NCBI RefSeq assembly: GCF_022829385.1
Contig: NZ_JAKSXX010000142.1
Coordinates: 27,659 to 91,658 of the forward strand
Direction: 5' to 3'
Source: Methylobacterium sp. J-070
Lineage (GTDB): Bacteria > Pseudomonadota > Alphaproteobacteria > Rhizobiales > Beijerinckiaceae
Length of the DNA: 64,000 bases
Shown: one piece after another, positions 62,775 to 64,000 of the stretch
Layout of the letters: the number at the start of each line of letters is the position of its first letter
Numbering within the stretch: position 1 is the first letter of the stretch
Position numbers and translations under genes: made by a program
The notes under the pieces: generated by a model
Told to the model about the DNA's origin: nothing
Seen by the model: only the letters and a program-made list of their open reading frames with translations
The model's database searches: none

Positions 62775-63665
62775 TCATCGGCCGTATTCCTTCCGTTCGG
62801 CCGCGGTCAGGGGCCGAAGCCCGCCCCGGTCGTAGCGGAACAGCTCGTCGCTGCGGCCGTAGGGTCCGGCGCGCATCTGCCGGGCGGCCTCCGCGGCCAG
62901 CTCGCGCCGGGCGGGGCTGTCGGCGGGCCACGCCATGAGCAGGTTTCGCGTCGGTCCCGCCAAGGTGATGCCGTCGACCTTCAGCGCCCGACGGACCTCC
63001 TCGAGCCAAGCGGGCACGAGCAGGCGCGCCAGGGCGTAATCGTCGTCCCCTCTGCCGAGGGCGGCGATGGGCGTGCGGTCCGCGAGGATGAGCTGGAACG
63101 GCATGTCCTTGGAGGTCGCGGCGAGGTTCCCCACCCCCGCGGCTTCCACCAGGCCGGGATCGACGCGCCAGCCGGCGATCATCTCCCGGGTCACGTATTG
63201 GTAGCGTTCGGCCTCGTCGAGCACGCAGACGACGTGGAGCGTCTCGGAGAACCGGCGATGGGCGATTTGCGGGCTCTGCTGAAGGATCTCGTCCGGCACC
63301 AGCTGCACCCGTAGGCGGGCCTTGATCGCCGCGAAATCCCCCGGCGCCGATGCTGGAGCAGCCTTGGCCAAGGCGATGCCGAGGAACGCCTCGACCTCCC
63401 TCCGACGCTCGGCCTCGCTGAGGCCCTGGACACGCTGATGGAGGTTGGTGAGATCGAGCGTCTCGGTGCCGATGCTGAGTTGCGCCGGATCGGCCTCGAG
63501 GTCGATCGTCAGCTCCGTCAGACCGGTCCGGATCTGCGCGATCGCCGCGTCGCGAAAGCGGCCGTCGCTCAGGTCGTCGGCCCGCGCCCCGCCGGGCAGG
63601 AGCAGGAGGCCGGCACAGATCAAGGCCGGCACGCGCCTGATGGACCGCGTTGAACCCAAGATCAT
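62775..63665 (-). CDS. Exported DUF1444-like protein
   Basis: The ~296-residue protein has a signal peptide ([23 protein letters not shown]). The mature part resembles the DUF1444 (YtpQ/UPF0354) family: [20 protein letters not shown], then [17 protein letters not shown] and [15 protein letters not shown]. Function is not known. The ATG at 63665 has GGAGG upstream; a start 12 codons earlier lacks a site. It lies between tuf and tRNA-Trp, which are usually adjacent, so it interrupts the cluster. Confidence 0.7.
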   Translation of the reverse strand: MILGSTRSIRRVPALICAGLLLLPGGARADDLSDGRFRDAAIAQIRTGLTELTIDLEADPAQLSIGTETLDLTNLHQRVQGLSEAERRREVEAFLGIALAKAAPASAPGDFAAIKARLRVQLVPDEILQQSPQIAHRRFSETLHVVCVLDEAERYQYVTREMIAGWRVDPGLVEAAGVGNLAATSKDMPFQLILADRTPIAALGRGDDDYALARLLVPAWLEEVRRALKVDGITLAGPTRNLLMAWPADSPARRELAAEAARQMRAGPYGRSDELFRYDRGGLRPLTAAERKEYGR

Positions 63666-63701
63666 CCGAGCCTCCGCCAAGACAAGGCGAGGGCAGGACA
63701 A

Positions 63702-63863
63702 GACAACGCCGGCACCCCGTCAAGACGGAGGCCGGCGCGACTCACATGAAACGGACGTCCCGAACGCGGAATGCGGCCGAAATCGAAAATGACGGCGGCC
63801 CGTGGGCAGCTTCACTGGGCGGGACCGGCGCGTCCTCTGTCGCGACGCGCCGGTCCCGCGCGA
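63702..63863. other. Intergenic after tuf, with a large hairpin
   Basis: GGGACCGGCGCGTC (63821-63834) and GACGCGCCGGTCCC (63842-63855) form a perfect 14-bp stem with a seven-base loop just after tuf. No T-run follows on the minus strand, so it may terminate weakly or stabilise the mRNA 3' end. Confidence 0.5.

Positions 63864-64000
<137 letters not shown>

Overview
The window is GC-rich DNA (about 70% through most of its length) from an alphaproteobacterium, most likely a Methylobacterium or close relative. This is inferred from the ribosomal/RNA polymerase cluster, an hpnP-type hopanoid methylase, the DUF1127, DUF1508 and FTR1/P19 genes, and general codon use; no rRNA gene is present to confirm it. 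Apart from ligD and tuf, which run off the two edges, most genes are complete chromosomal housekeeping genes. I see no phage, insertion sequence or CRISPR array.

Left arm (1-9.9 kb): a divergent NHEJ pair (ligD cut by the window edge, and ku), with a small receiver-like ORF overlapping the ku stop. Next come a receiver-like protein without its phospho-acceptor Asp, a class III nucleotide cyclase, a GST-like protein, a poorly coding lower-GC stretch, two alpha/beta hydrolases and a small Cys/His protein. This arm, especially 3-6.9 kb, is visibly less GC-rich and looks accessory.

Middle (9.9-46.6 kb): mercaptopyruvate sulfurtransferase; an ftrABCD-type iron uptake operon; a large porin with a second small barrel fused at its N-terminus; lipB; an orphan FliN-like protein; tRNA-Leu; a cyclase-TPR protein; an OPT transporter; rhlE; small secreted or membrane proteins; a thioesterase; sodC; tlyA and a RumA-type RNA methyltransferase; corA; a chemoreceptor; a B12-binding radical SAM protein; an operon of acyl-CoA dehydrogenase, enoyl-CoA hydratase and SDR; sua5; wrbA/lysR; a GreA/B factor; an acuI-type reductase; and a SleB-type cell wall hydrolase.

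Right arm (47-64 kb): the tuf / tRNA-Trp / secE / nusG / rplK / rplA / rplJ / rplL / rpoB / rpoC cluster, all on the minus strand. The usual rplA-rplJ junction is interrupted by about 2.9 kb holding a frameshifted GIY-YIG gene, a nested palindromic element, hpnP, and a parDE module whose toxin carries an in-frame stop. A strong intrinsic terminator follows rplA, and a near-consensus promoter with a long leader precedes rplJ. The split cluster therefore appears to be transcribed as two units with the cassette between them. A DUF1444-type gene also sits between tRNA-Trp and tuf.
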